Source: JAKFWI01 sp031398975
Lineage (GTDB): Bacteria > Pseudomonadota > Alphaproteobacteria > Caulobacterales > Aquidulcibacteraceae
Length of the DNA: 64,000 bases
Assembly (NCBI GenBank): GCA_031398975.1
Contig: JANNOI010000019.1
Span: 1-64,000, forward strand
Reading direction: 5' to 3'
The notes beneath the pieces are model-generated. The model was not told the origin of the DNA, searched no databases, and saw only the letters and a program-made list of their open reading frames with translations. The translations under genes and the position numbers were made by a program. Within the stretch, counting starts at the first letter, position 1, and every line of letters begins with the position of its first letter. Positions 35,243 to 46,727 of the stretch are shown here, piece by piece.

Positions 35243-37462
35243 TCAGCCCCCGAACCGTTTCGAGAAACGTAGGCCAAACTCGCTGCGGTCATTGTTCCTG
35301 GTAACCCCGACGAAGCCCGTCTGGGCGAGCCGGCCCGTATCGTATACTTCATCGAAAATGTTTTCGCCATAAAGCGCGAGCACCCAGGCGTTTTCGGCCG
35401 CCTGATATTCGAGCGCAAAGCCGACGAGGTCCCGCTCGCTGATCAGCTCGATCTCGGTATTGACCGACTGGCCGTACATTTCTCCGCGATAGGAATAGTC
35501 GATCTGGCCAGCGACCACCGCGCCGCCGGCGAGTTCGTATTCATAGCGCGGCGCCACGCTGATCGTCCATTCCGGGGTCAGCGCCGGCTTGTCCCCTTCC
35601 TGGACCTGCGTGTCCGGCTCGGTGTCGGTGATCTCTGCGTCCAGATAGCCGATCGAGCCGGTGAGGCTGAAGCCGCCGACGCGGTAGACGCCGTCCAGCT
35701 CCACCCCGCGGGCGCGCGATTCCCCGGCGTTTTCAACCACCGTCACGAAGCCGCCGCCGCCGGGGATCGAATAGGGCAGCGCCAGATCCTCATAGACCGT
35801 CCAGAACGCAGCCAGGTTCAAAGACAGCGAGTCGAAGAACTCGCCTTTGACGCCAAGCTCGTAATTGGTGGCGAATTGCTCTTCATAGGCCTGGAACTGC
35901 ACCGCGCCGCTGAAGGGCCGCGGCGTGAACCCGCCGGACTGGTAGCCGCGCTGGATTTGGCCGTAGAAAAAGAGCGCTTCGGCCGCCTCGTACGTCGTGT
36001 TCACGTCCCAGGTGACGGCGTCCGAATCGATGCTGCGATATTGGCGCGGCGCCACCGGGAACCAGGGAAACAGCGCGTCGGCGTCTTTTTCGTCCTTGGT
36101 GTAGCGCAGCCCCCCGCCCACGGTGACGCGCGGCGTCAGATCGTATTTCAGGTTGGCGTAAGCCGCGTAGCTCGAGGCTTCCTGGTTGATGTCGAACACA
36201 TCCCCCGCGCCTGCGCTGTTGAACGGAAAGTAGGTGTAGGGGCCGGAAAAAGTCCGCCCGTCCTCATTGAAATAATAGAGCCCGCCGACCAGGTCGGCCT
36301 TGCCGATCTGGGCGTTGAGCTGCCATTCGAGCGAGACTTGATCGGCCTCGCCCTCTTCTGGGAATTCGGAATAGGAGGCTGAGACCGCGTCGTCATCCAG
36401 CCCGCCCGTATATTCGGAGGCGCGATAGCTCGCCAGCACTTTGGTCGAAAGGGTATCTGAGATTTCATACGCGACGGTGAGCGAGACGCCGTAAGACTCA
36501 TTGGAGGTCGAATCGATGCCTTCCAAATTTGTGTTGTTGTCGTCGGAATCGGCGGCGAGGTCGGCCTGCGTGATATCTACATCGCCGTCGCCGTCGAAAT
36601 CGCCGCTGGAATTGCTGGCGGTATCGGCGAGTTCAACGCCATAGGGCGTGAGGCCGTTATCGCCCTGCGTGGCGTCGACCGAGGCGAGCACTTTAAGCTT
36701 TTCATTCGGGCGCCAGGCGGCGGTGACGCGGCCGCTGATCTCCAGCTCCTCGCCGACGTCCTTTTCCTCAAACTCCAGATTCGGGAACTCGCCGATGCCG
36801 TCGCGCCGCTTATAGGCGCCGCTGGCGGAAACAGAGAACGTGTCTGAGAGCGGCGTCGCGGCGTAAAAGTCCGCGGCCACCCGGCCGCGCGTTCCGGCTT
36901 TCACATTGAGCAGGAATTCCTCGGTCTGGCCCGGCTCCGTGGTGATGATGTTCACCGCCCCGCCCAGCGAATTGCGGCCATAGAGCGTGCCTTGTGGCCC
37001 GCGCAGGACCTCCACCCGCTCGATATTGTTGAGGCCCAGATTGGCCCCCATCTGCCGGCCGAGATACACCCCGTCCAGATAGACGCCGACGCCCGGATCG
37101 GTGGTGATGATGTGGTCGAGAAGACCGATGCCGCGGATGAAAATCGCCGCATGCGCCGTATTGCCCACCCCATAGCGCTGCACGTTCAGATTGGGGACGT
37201 ACTTGCCCACATCTTCCAGATTGGCGACGTTCAAATCCTCAAGCGTATCGGCGCTGAAGGCCGAGATCGCGGCCGGCGTTTCGATCAGCCGCTCTTCCCG
37301 CTTGCGTGCGGTGACGACGATTTCGCCGCTGGCGACCTGCGCCTCCGGCGTTTGCGCCAGCGCCGGACCTTGGGCGATTGCAGCCAGACTTAAGAGCGAA
37401 GCCGAACCGATCAGCGCCCGCCGAAACGAATTGGCGGTGCGGCTTATCCCCCGATGACCCAT
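35243..37462 (-). CDS. TonB-dependent receptor in the pyrimidine region, with a calcium-loop-like insert
   Basis: A 739-residue outer-membrane receptor. It has a signal peptide ending GPALAQ (about residue 36), SGEIVVTARKREERL, plug motifs AAIFIRGIGLLDHI, GVGVYLDGVYLGRQMG and VEVLRGPQGTLYGRNSLGG, and a C-terminal barrel ending RFSKRFGG. Around residues 285-300 a loop reads DFDGDGDVDITQADL, an EF-hand/dockerin-like DxDxDG pattern. The gene is set among pyrimidine catabolic genes and has a RutR-operator-like site in its leader. Nucleoside or pyrimidine uptake across the outer membrane is therefore a reasonable inference; receptors of this type usually carry larger substrates, so oligonucleotides or modified nucleosides are also possible. 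Confidence 0.9.
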   Translation of the reverse strand: MGHRGISRTANSFRRALIGSASLLSLAAIAQGPALAQTPEAQVASGEIVVTARKREERLIETPAAISAFSADTLEDLNVANLEDVGKYVPNLNVQRYGVGNTAHAAIFIRGIGLLDHIITTDPGVGVYLDGVYLGRQMGANLGLNNIERVEVLRGPQGTLYGRNSLGGAVNIITTEPGQTEEFLLNVKAGTRGRVAADFYAATPLSDTFSVSASGAYKRRDGIGEFPNLEFEEKDVGEELEISGRVTAAWRPNEKLKVLASVDATQGDNGLTPYGVELADTASNSSGDFDGDGDVDITQADLAADSDDNNTNLEGIDSTSNESYGVSLTVAYEISDTLSTKVLASYRASEYTGGLDDDAVSASYSEFPEEGEADQVSLEWQLNAQIGKADLVGGLYYFNEDGRTFSGPYTYFPFNSAGAGDVFDINQEASSYAAYANLKYDLTPRVTVGGGLRYTKDEKDADALFPWFPVAPRQYRSIDSDAVTWDVNTTYEAAEALFFYGQIQRGYQSGGFTPRPFSGAVQFQAYEEQFATNYELGVKGEFFDSLSLNLAAFWTVYEDLALPYSIPGGGGFVTVVENAGESRARGVELDGVYRVGGFSLTGSIGYLDAEITDTEPDTQVQEGDKPALTPEWTISVAPRYEYELAGGAVVAGQIDYSYRGEMYGQSVNTEIELISERDLVGFALEYQAAENAWVLALYGENIFDEVYDTGRLAQTGFVGVTRNNDRSEFGLRFSKRFGG

Positions 37463-37517
37463 CTTGATCCCCCTTGATGTCGCCGGCGCGATGACCCCGC
37501 GTCCTCGCCGCCTGATA

Positions 37518-37533
37518 TCGATCAGGTGGTAAA
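37518..37533 (-). promoter_or_regulatory. RutR-operator-like site upstream of the TBDR
   Basis: On the minus strand the 16-mer reads TTTACCACCTGATCGA. It matches 11 of 14 defined positions of the E. coli RutR consensus TTGACCAnnTGGTCAA, which I recall from published work. It lies 56 bases before the TBDR start. A TTGACT that could serve as a -35 element is at 37547-37552 (minus strand). A perfect palindrome CCTGATATCGATCAGG (37511-37526) overlaps it. Confidence 0.45.
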
Positions 37534-37609
37534 ACTTTTATCGAAAAGTCAAAAAATAACCGCCCCCATCGCTGGCGGCGGCGGTTAAAGCGGCGCCGCT
37601 GCGCCCGCT

Positions 37610-38482
37610 TTAACCTGCGGCGCCTGCCACAGCGGCGAATCGCTCGATCTCCGCCCGATCGCCGAAGGAGGGTTGCGCGCCCTGGCGGGAGGCGGCGAAG
37701 GCCCCCGCCGCACAGGCGAACGCCAAGGCCCGTTCCGCCCCCGCGCCTTCGCGCAGCGCGACAACCAAGGCCGCGCAGAACGCGTCGCCCGCGCCCGTGG
37801 TGTCGATCGCTGCAATTTTGGGCGGCTTGAACCGCGCCTGCTCCCGCCCTGCGGCGTACAAGACCGCGTCGCCCGCGCCGTGCGTAACCGCAAGCCAGCC
37901 GCGCGCCGCGCCCAGCGCCTCCCCATAGGCGCGATATTCGTGCTCGTTGACGATGATAACATCGGCGCGCGCGATCAGGGCGGCGGGGATCGGCCGCGCC
38001 GGGGCCAGATTGAGGCAGACCCAGCCGGTGGCCGCAGACGCGGCCTTGGCCACCGTCTCCACCGGAATTTCCATTTGGCACACCAGCGCCTCGGCCTCGA
38101 TCCGGCCCGGCAAGGCGTCGGGCGTGAAAACCGCATTGGCGCCCGGCGCCACCACGATCTGGTTTTCCCCGGCCGCATCGACCGCGATCAGCGCCGTTCC
38201 CGTGGGCGCGTGGGGATCGACGCTGCAGCCGGAAAGATCGACCCCGCGGGCGCGCAACAGAGCGAGAGCCTCCTCCGCGGCCGCGTCAGCGCCGATGCGC
38301 GCAAACAGCTGCGTCTGGGCGCCCAGGAGCCGCGCCGCCAGCGCCTGATTGGCGCCCTTGCCGCCCGGATGGCGGGCCAGCACCGCGCCGGTCACCGTCT
38401 CACCCGGGGCCGGCAGGCGCGCAGCGACGGCGACCAGATCGAGATTGACCGAGCCGACCACGGCGATGCGCAGCCCCCTCAC
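37610..38482 (-). CDS. rbsK: Ribokinase
   Basis: A 290-residue PfkB-family sugar kinase that phosphorylates ribose (or deoxyribose) with ATP. Signatures are VVGSVNLDLV at the start, RHPGGKGANQALAARLLGA (PfkB motif 1), and the catalytic base region IDTTGAGDAFCAALVV near residue 230. Length fits (about 300). It overlaps the upstream nucleoside hydrolase by four bases, so ribose released from nucleosides would be trapped directly as ribose 5-phosphate. That coupling makes ribokinase more likely than another PfkB kinase. Confidence 0.9.
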   Translation of the reverse strand: MRGLRIAVVGSVNLDLVAVAARLPAPGETVTGAVLARHPGGKGANQALAARLLGAQTQLFARIGADAAAEEALALLRARGVDLSGCSVDPHAPTGTALIAVDAAGENQIVVAPGANAVFTPDALPGRIEAEALVCQMEIPVETVAKAASAATGWVCLNLAPARPIPAALIARADVIIVNEHEYRAYGEALGAARGWLAVTHGAGDAVLYAAGREQARFKPPKIAAIDTTGAGDAFCAALVVALREGAGAERALAFACAAGAFAASRQGAQPSFGDRAEIERFAAVAGAAG

Positions 38483-39414
38483 AGGCGCGCGATCCGATCG
38501 GCGATCAGCTCAAAAAGCCCATCCGCGTCAAGCTTGTGGACCCAGTCCACATTGGGCGGGCGCCCGCCCACGCCCCAGAAATCCACCGCCGTATGGCCAA
38601 GCGTCAAAGGCGAGGCCGTTTCTACCGCCACATGGACGGCTTTGGTCTCAAACAGGCCCGGCGCGAGCAGGAAGGCGACCGTGCAGGGATCATGCAGGGG
38701 CGCACCCTCCACGCCATATTTCTGGCTGTCGAAGCGGTTGAAAAAGCTCAGCATCCCCGTCACCGCCTCCCCTACCCGGCCCGCGCGCGCCTGGAGTTGG
38801 GCGAGCCTAGGGGGCGCGCACAAGGCCTGATGCGTGGCGTCCAGGCCGATCATGGTGATCGGGCGCCCGCATTCCAGCACGATCTGCGCGGCGTGGGGAT
38901 CGACGGCGATGTTGAACTCCGCCGAGGGGGTGATGTTGCCGCCCTCCCGCATCGCCCCGCCCATCAGGACGATGCGCTTGATTTTAGGGAGAATGAGCGG
39001 GTTCTTGACGATGGCGAGGGCGAGATTGGTCAAAGGCCCCGTCGGCGTGATGAGGACCGTATCGTCTTCCGCCCCCAAGAGCGCGCGCTCAATGAAATCC
39101 ACCCCGTGCCCCGGGGCGAGCCCCAGGCGGGGATCAAACAGCGCCATCCCGTCCAGCCCGGTCGGGCCATGCACGTGATGGCCGTGAAGCGGCGGGCGCA
39201 GCAGCGCGCGCGTGCAGCCCGCATAAACAGGCACATCCTCCCGGCCCGCCAGTTCGCGGATGATGCGGGCGTTGCGGGCCGCCATGTCCAGCGGCACATT
39301 GCCCGCCACGGTCGTCACGCCCAGAATGTCGAAGGCCTCCGGCGCGGCGAAGGCCAAAAGCAGATTTACCGCGTCGTCCTGGCCCGGATCGCAATCGATG
39401 ATCAAGGATTGCAC
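38479..39414 (-). CDS. Nucleoside hydrolase (IunH/RihA type)
   Basis: A 311-residue calcium-dependent N-ribohydrolase that splits nucleosides to base and ribose. The metal-binding start IIDCDPGQDDAVNLLLAF has the DxDxxxDD pattern; later motifs are TPTGPLTNLALAI, VLMGGAMREGGNITPSAEFN, IAVDPHAAQIVL, and the catalytic HDPCTVAFLL near residue 240. It is the first gene of a two-gene operon with ribokinase and is divergent from the PreT gene across a 141-base region carrying a RutR-like site. In this setting uridine and thymidine (or cytidine before deamination) are likely substrates; exact preference cannot be read. Confidence 0.92.
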   Translation of the reverse strand: MQSLIIDCDPGQDDAVNLLLAFAAPEAFDILGVTTVAGNVPLDMAARNARIIRELAGREDVPVYAGCTRALLRPPLHGHHVHGPTGLDGMALFDPRLGLAPGHGVDFIERALLGAEDDTVLITPTGPLTNLALAIVKNPLILPKIKRIVLMGGAMREGGNITPSAEFNIAVDPHAAQIVLECGRPITMIGLDATHQALCAPPRLAQLQARAGRVGEAVTGMLSFFNRFDSQKYGVEGAPLHDPCTVAFLLAPGLFETKAVHVAVETASPLTLGHTAVDFWGVGGRPPNVDWVHKLDADGLFELIADRIARL

Positions 39415-39511
39415 GCTGCGTCCCCCTTTCGCGCCCGTCTTCTCGGCCGGCGAGGCCTGCCCATTTCGTGCTCAATCGGGGACGAGCGCAAGCCTTGGGG
39501 CCAAAAATTCC

Positions 39512-39527
39512 TTGACCAGTTGATAAA
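39512..39527 (+). promoter_or_regulatory. RutR-operator-like site in the divergent hydrolase/PreT promoter
   Basis: The 16-mer TTGACCAGTTGATAAA matches 12 of 14 defined positions of the RutR consensus TTGACCAnnTGGTCAA, with a perfect left half. It sits 29 bases before the PreT start and about 100 bases before the divergent nucleoside hydrolase, well placed to control both. This is the clearest half-site of the three found in the region. Confidence 0.5.
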
Positions 39528-39555
39528 AAAGCAGAGCCTCCCACGACGGACCTCG

Positions 39556-40971
39556 ATGGCGGATGGGAACATGCAAGCGCGGGCGGCGTCTCTCTCTTCG
39601 CCTCTGGAGTCGCAGGCTTCACCTTTAAACGCGCAGGAGACGGCTGCGGGGTTCGCGGACCTGCACCCGCCGCTCTCGCCATCCCACGCAGCCCTTGAAG
39701 CCTCGCGCTGTCTTTATTGTTATGACGCGCCCTGCATCGCCGCCTGCCCGACCGCGATCGACATTCCGGGCTTCATCCACCAGATCCGCACCGGCAATCT
39801 GGACGGCGCGGGGCGCACCATTCTCTCGGCCAACATCATGGGCGGCACGTGCGCGCGCGCCTGCCCGACCGAGATCTTGTGCGAACAGGCCTGCGTGGTG
39901 AACAAGTTGGAGGGGGCGCCTGTGCGGATCGGGGCGCTGCAGCGCCACGCCGTCGATCCGATCCTCGAGGCCAAAGCGCCCCATCCGTTCGTCCGCGCCC
40001 CGCGATCGGGCAAACGCTTCGCCGTGGTAGGCGCGGGCCCCGCGGGGCTCGCCTTCGCCCATCGCGCCGCCCTTCTGGGCCACGACGTGGTGGTGTACGA
40101 GGCGCGTCCCAAGCCCGGCGGGCTCAACGAATATGGGCTGGCCGCGTACAAGATGGCCGGCGATTTCGCCCAGCGCGAGGTGGCGTTTCTGTTGGGCGTC
40201 GGCGGCGTTTCGATCGAATACGGCGCAGCGCTCGGCGCCGCGGTTTCGCTGTCTTCGCTGCGCCGCGATCATGACGGGGTCTTTCTGGGCTTGGGCCTCG
40301 CCAAGGCCCAAAAGCTCGGTACGCCCGGCGAAGATCTGGAGGGCGTGCAGGACGCGCTCTCCTTCATCGCCGCGCTGCGCCAGAGCCCCGATCCCGCGCG
40401 CCTGCCCGTGGGCGAAGACGTGGTGGTGATCGGCGGCGGCGCGACCGCGATCGACGCCGCGATCCAGGCCAAGCGCCTGCAAGCCCTGAAAGGCGAGACC
40501 GGCCAGGTGACGCTCGTCTATCGCCGCGGGGCGCAGGAGATGAGCGCGACGCGCTGGGAGCAGGATTTCGCGCGCACGAACGGCGTTGCGATCCGGCACT
40601 GGGCGGCCCCCTCGCGCATCGAGGGCGAGGGCCGGGCGCAAAGCGTCGTCTTCGCCCGCACCCGCCCGGAAGCCGGGCGGCTGATCGCAACCGAGCAAAG
40701 CTTCACCCTGCCGGCTGATCTCGTTCTGGTGGCGATCGGCCAGAAGCTGGCCGCGCCCGGGCTGGAGGAGCTAAGAATGGAAGGCGGCAAGATCTGGGTG
40801 GATGAGAATTTACAAACATCCCTGCCCGGCGTGTATGCCGGGGGCGATTGCATCGGCTCCGGCGCCGATCTCACCGTCCAGGCGATCGCCGACGGCGCCC
40901 GCGCCGCACATGCCGCCGATCGCGCGCTTCGCGCGCAGGCCGACGATCGCGCGCTGCGCGCGCAGAGTTAG
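39556..40971 (+). CDS. preT: NAD-dependent dihydropyrimidine dehydrogenase, PreT/GltD-like subunit
   Basis: A 471-residue flavoprotein/iron-sulfur subunit that passes electrons between NAD(H) and the PreA subunit. Residues about 50-110 hold the Cys-rich [4Fe-4S] region (CLYCYDAPCIAACPTAIDIP and GTCARACPTEILCEQACVV). A first Rossmann fold follows at VVGAGPAGLAFAHRAALL and a second at VIGGGATAIDAAIQAKRL. The C-terminal GVYAGGDCIGSGADLTVQA binds FAD. The start is uncertain between ATGs at 39556 and 39571. The extreme C-terminus carries a duplicated DRALRAQ segment. It is the first gene of the run preT-preA-pydC-hydA-cdd (9-base gap to preA). Confidence 0.93.
   Translation: MADGNMQARAASLSSPLESQASPLNAQETAAGFADLHPPLSPSHAALEASRCLYCYDAPCIAACPTAIDIPGFIHQIRTGNLDGAGRTILSANIMGGTCARACPTEILCEQACVVNKLEGAPVRIGALQRHAVDPILEAKAPHPFVRAPRSGKRFAVVGAGPAGLAFAHRAALLGHDVVVYEARPKPGGLNEYGLAAYKMAGDFAQREVAFLLGVGGVSIEYGAALGAAVSLSSLRRDHDGVFLGLGLAKAQKLGTPGEDLEGVQDALSFIAALRQSPDPARLPVGEDVVVIGGGATAIDAAIQAKRLQALKGETGQVTLVYRRGAQEMSATRWEQDFARTNGVAIRHWAAPSRIEGEGRAQSVVFARTRPEAGRLIATEQSFTLPADLVLVAIGQKLAAPGLEELRMEGGKIWVDENLQTSLPGVYAGGDCIGSGADLTVQAIADGARAAHAADRALRAQADDRALRAQS
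40918..40965 (+). repeat. Tandem duplication at the end of preT
   Basis: A 21-base unit (40918-40938) recurs at 40945-40965 with one mismatch, period 27 bases. It encodes DRALRAQ twice at the C-terminus of PreT. It looks like a recent small duplication extending the protein tail. Confidence 0.7.
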
Positions 40972-40980
40972 GAGAACGCC

Positions 40981-42258
40981 ATGGCCGATCTGGGCTGCAC
41001 GATCGCGGGGATCGAAAGCGTCAACCCCTTCTGGCTCGCGTCGGCCCCGCCGACGGACAAGGAATACAATATTGTGCGCGCCTTCAAGGCAGGCTGGGGC
41101 GGCGCGGTATGGAAGACGGTGGGGCTCGGCCCCCCGGTCGTGAACGTCACCAGCCGCTACGGCGCCCATCGCGGCGCGGACGGGCGCCTGATCGGCATCA
41201 ACAATATCGAACTGATCTCCGACCGCCCGCTGGAGACGAACCTGCGCGAGATGGAGGCGGTGCGCCGCGCCTGGCCCGATCGCGTGATCATCGGCTCGAT
41301 CATGGCCCCGATCGACGAACAGGCCTGGAAAGAGCTCGCGGTGCAGGTCGCCAATGCGGGCGTCCATGGGATCGAGCTCAATCTGGGCTGCCCGCACGGC
41401 ATGTGCGAGCGCGGCATGGGTTCGGCCGTCGGCCAGGCGCCCGATCTGGTCGAACAGACGACGCGCTGGGTGCGCGAGGCGGTGAACCTGCCGGTCTTCA
41501 CCAAGCTCACACCCAACGTCACCGACATTCTGGAGCCCGCCGAGGCGGCCAAGGCGGGCGGCGCGCATGCGGTGTCGCTGATCAATACGATCAACTCGCT
41601 GATCTCGATCGATCTGAACGCCATGACGCCGACGCCCAGCGTCGATGGCCGGGGCACGCATGGCGGCTATTCCGGGGCCGCGGTCAAGCCGATCGCGCTG
41701 CACCTGGTCGCGGAGATCGCGCGCAACCCTGCGCTCAAGGATCTCGAAATCTCCGCCATCGGCGGCATCGCCACCTGGCGCGACGCGGCCGAATTCATCG
41801 CGCTGGGCGCGGGCGCGGTGCAAGTCTGCACGGCGGCCATGCTGCACGGTTTCCGCATCATTGAGGACATGCAGGACGGCCTGCGCGCCTTCATGAAGGA
41901 AAAGGGCTATCGCAGCATCGCCGACTTCCGCGGGCTCGCGACGCCCAAGACCGTCGATTGGAATTCGCTCAACATGAATTTCGATCTGAAGGCCTTCATC
42001 CGCGACGACGCCTGCATCGAGTGCGGCCGCTGCCACATCGCCTGCGAGGACACCTCCCACCAGGCGATCCGGATCGAGCCGCGCCCCGGCGGTGGGCGCA
42101 TGTTCCGCGTCGTGGACGAAGATTGCGTGGGCTGCAATCTGTGCGCCCATATCTGCCCCGTGTCCGGGTGCATCGAGATGCGGCCGACGGCGAACGATCT
42201 TCCACCGCTGACTTGGCCCGACCACCCGCTCAATCCCGTGCGCGTCGCGGCGGAATAG
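40981..42258 (+). CDS. preA: NAD-dependent dihydropyrimidine dehydrogenase subunit PreA
   Basis: A 425-residue FMN/iron-sulfur enzyme that reduces uracil and thymine to the 5,6-dihydro forms (reversible in vitro). The N-terminal TIM barrel resembles dihydroorotate dehydrogenase: NPFWLASAPPTDKEYNIVRA, IELNLGCPHGMCERGMGSAV (with the active-site Cys region) and KLTPNVTDILEPA. The C-terminal ferredoxin domain has two [4Fe-4S] motifs, CIECGRCHIACED and CVGCNLCAHICPVSGC. Length matches bacterial PreA (about 410-430). It works with PreT, 9 bases upstream, as the first step of the reductive pyrimidine pathway. Confidence 0.95.
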   Translation: MADLGCTIAGIESVNPFWLASAPPTDKEYNIVRAFKAGWGGAVWKTVGLGPPVVNVTSRYGAHRGADGRLIGINNIELISDRPLETNLREMEAVRRAWPDRVIIGSIMAPIDEQAWKELAVQVANAGVHGIELNLGCPHGMCERGMGSAVGQAPDLVEQTTRWVREAVNLPVFTKLTPNVTDILEPAEAAKAGGAHAVSLINTINSLISIDLNAMTPTPSVDGRGTHGGYSGAAVKPIALHLVAEIARNPALKDLEISAIGGIATWRDAAEFIALGAGAVQVCTAAMLHGFRIIEDMQDGLRAFMKEKGYRSIADFRGLATPKTVDWNSLNMNFDLKAFIRDDACIECGRCHIACEDTSHQAIRIEPRPGGGRMFRVVDEDCVGCNLCAHICPVSGCIEMRPTANDLPPLTWPDHPLNPVRVAAE

Positions 42259-42274
42259 CAAGGAGCGATGTTTC

Positions 42275-45001
<2,727 letters not shown>

Positions 45002-45761
45002 GCGGCGCTGCGCGGCAGCGCGCCGAACAGAATGAGGTCGCTGATCGATCGGGCGATGCGGGCGAAATGAGGCTTGCTCAATTCCCTCTTGTTCAGCACG
45101 GCCGCGACCTGGGGCCGAAAATCGGCGTAATGCTGCGTCGTCGCCCAGATCATGAACAGCAGATTGACCGGATCGAGCGGGACGAGCTTTCCCTTGTCAA
45201 TCCAGGTTTGGATCGTCTTGGCTTTCTGGCGCACCACGTCGCGCAGCTCGCTTTCCAGATAGGGCCGCAGGACCGGGGCGCCGCTCAAAATCTCGTTGGC
45301 GAAGACGCGCGAGGCGGTGGGATACAGGCGCGACATTTCCAGCTTCTCCGCGATATAGGCGCGCAGCTCGATCGCGGGCTCCCCCTCCGGATCCAGCTTG
45401 GACAGCGGCGCGATCCAGACGTCGAGCGTCCAGCCCAGCACCGCCGCATAAAGCTCCTGTTTGGACTTGAAGTAATAAAGCAGGTTCGGCTTGGATATCC
45501 CGGCCTTTTCCGCAACCCTGTCGATCGTGGCGCCGTGAAAGCCGAACTCGGCGAAGACCTCCATGGCGGCGTCCAGGATTTTGCGGTTGTTCAATTGCTG
45601 GATCCGCGTCGCCTTGCGGTGCAGCCCCTCGGCCTCCGCCCCCTCCGCCCCCTCCGGCACGCTGCGCGCTCTCATGCTCATGCCTCTCGCTTAGCCCATG
45701 GCGCGCGGGCAGGCCACTGGCGCAAAGCGCGCGGCCGCGGCCGGCGCCCGCCTGAAAGCCG

Positions 45762-46727
45762 ATGCCCATGAGCCGCAGCGTCCCCATCCTGAAGCTGAGC
45801 GCGTATGCGGCGGGCGCGCAGGCGCGGACGGCGTTTTGCGACGCCCTCTTTGAGGGCTTGCGCGATTTCGGGTTCGTGATCCTGCGCGATCATGGGGTCA
45901 GCGCCGATCTTCTGGCCCGGGCCTATCGGCTGAGCGCGGCGCTGTTTGCGCTGCCGGAGCCTGAAAAGCGCGCCTATGCGGCGGGCTTGCGCGGCTATAT
46001 CCCCTTCGGCGCGGAGCACGCGAAGGACCATCCCGCGCCCGATCTGAAGGAGATGTGGCAGATCGGCCGCGAGGCCCCAGCCCCAACGCCAGCCGGAGGC
46101 GCATCCGCCGGCGAGGATGACACCTTCCCCCCCAATGTCTGGCCGGCCCATCCAACGGGCTTCCGGGAGACGTTTGCGGCGCTCTATGAGGCGCTGGACG
46201 CCACCGGGCGCACGGCGCTGGAGGCGTTGACCCCGGGGCTCGGCCTGCCGGCCTGCTTCTTCGACCCGCTGGTGAAGGACGGCAATTCCATCCTGCGACT
46301 GTTGCATTATCCCCCGATCTCGCCCGACGCCGATCCGCGCAGCGTGCGCGCGGCCCCGCACGAAGACATCAACTTCATCACGCTGCTGGTCGCCGCGCAG
46401 GGCTCGGGGCTGCAATTGCTGGACCGCGACGGCGCATGGCTTTCGGTAGACGCTGAGGCCGGGGATCTGATCCTCGACTCGGGCGATATGCTCGCGCGGA
46501 TGACCAATGGATTGATCCCGGCCACCACGCACCGCGTCGTCAACCCGATGGGGCCCAATGTCAGCCGCTATTCCATGCCTTTCTTCATGCATCCGCGCAA
46601 CGATGTCAGCCTCGCGCCGCTGCCCTCCTGTGTCGGGGAAGCTGGCGCAAAGTTCGCCCCGATCACCGCCGGCGATTTCCTGCGCCAGCGGCTCCGCGAG
46701 ATCGGCCTCACAGCCTCAAAAGGGTAG
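45762..46727 (+). CDS. 2-oxoglutarate/Fe(II)-dependent oxygenase, isopenicillin-N-synthase family
   Basis: A 321-residue oxygenase. The N-terminal DIOX_N part reads LRDFGFVILRDHGVSADLLA; the iron ligands are APHEDINFITLL (HxD) and TTHRVVNP (second His); SRYSMPFFMHP holds the Arg-x-Ser that binds 2-oxoglutarate. Relatives include thymine 7-hydroxylase and pyrimidine nucleoside 2'-hydroxylase of fungi. Placed between the regulator and the nucleoside transporter, it may oxidise thymine or a nucleoside so that it can enter the pathway. A second ATG two codons on is possible. The 3' end overlaps the convergent CNT gene by 12 bases. Confidence 0.88.
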   Translation: MPMSRSVPILKLSAYAAGAQARTAFCDALFEGLRDFGFVILRDHGVSADLLARAYRLSAALFALPEPEKRAYAAGLRGYIPFGAEHAKDHPAPDLKEMWQIGREAPAPTPAGGASAGEDDTFPPNVWPAHPTGFRETFAALYEALDATGRTALEALTPGLGLPACFFDPLVKDGNSILRLLHYPPISPDADPRSVRAAPHEDINFITLLVAAQGSGLQLLDRDGAWLSVDAEAGDLILDSGDMLARMTNGLIPATTHRVVNPMGPNVSRYSMPFFMHPRNDVSLAPLPSCVGEAGAKFAPITAGDFLRQRLREIGLTASKG

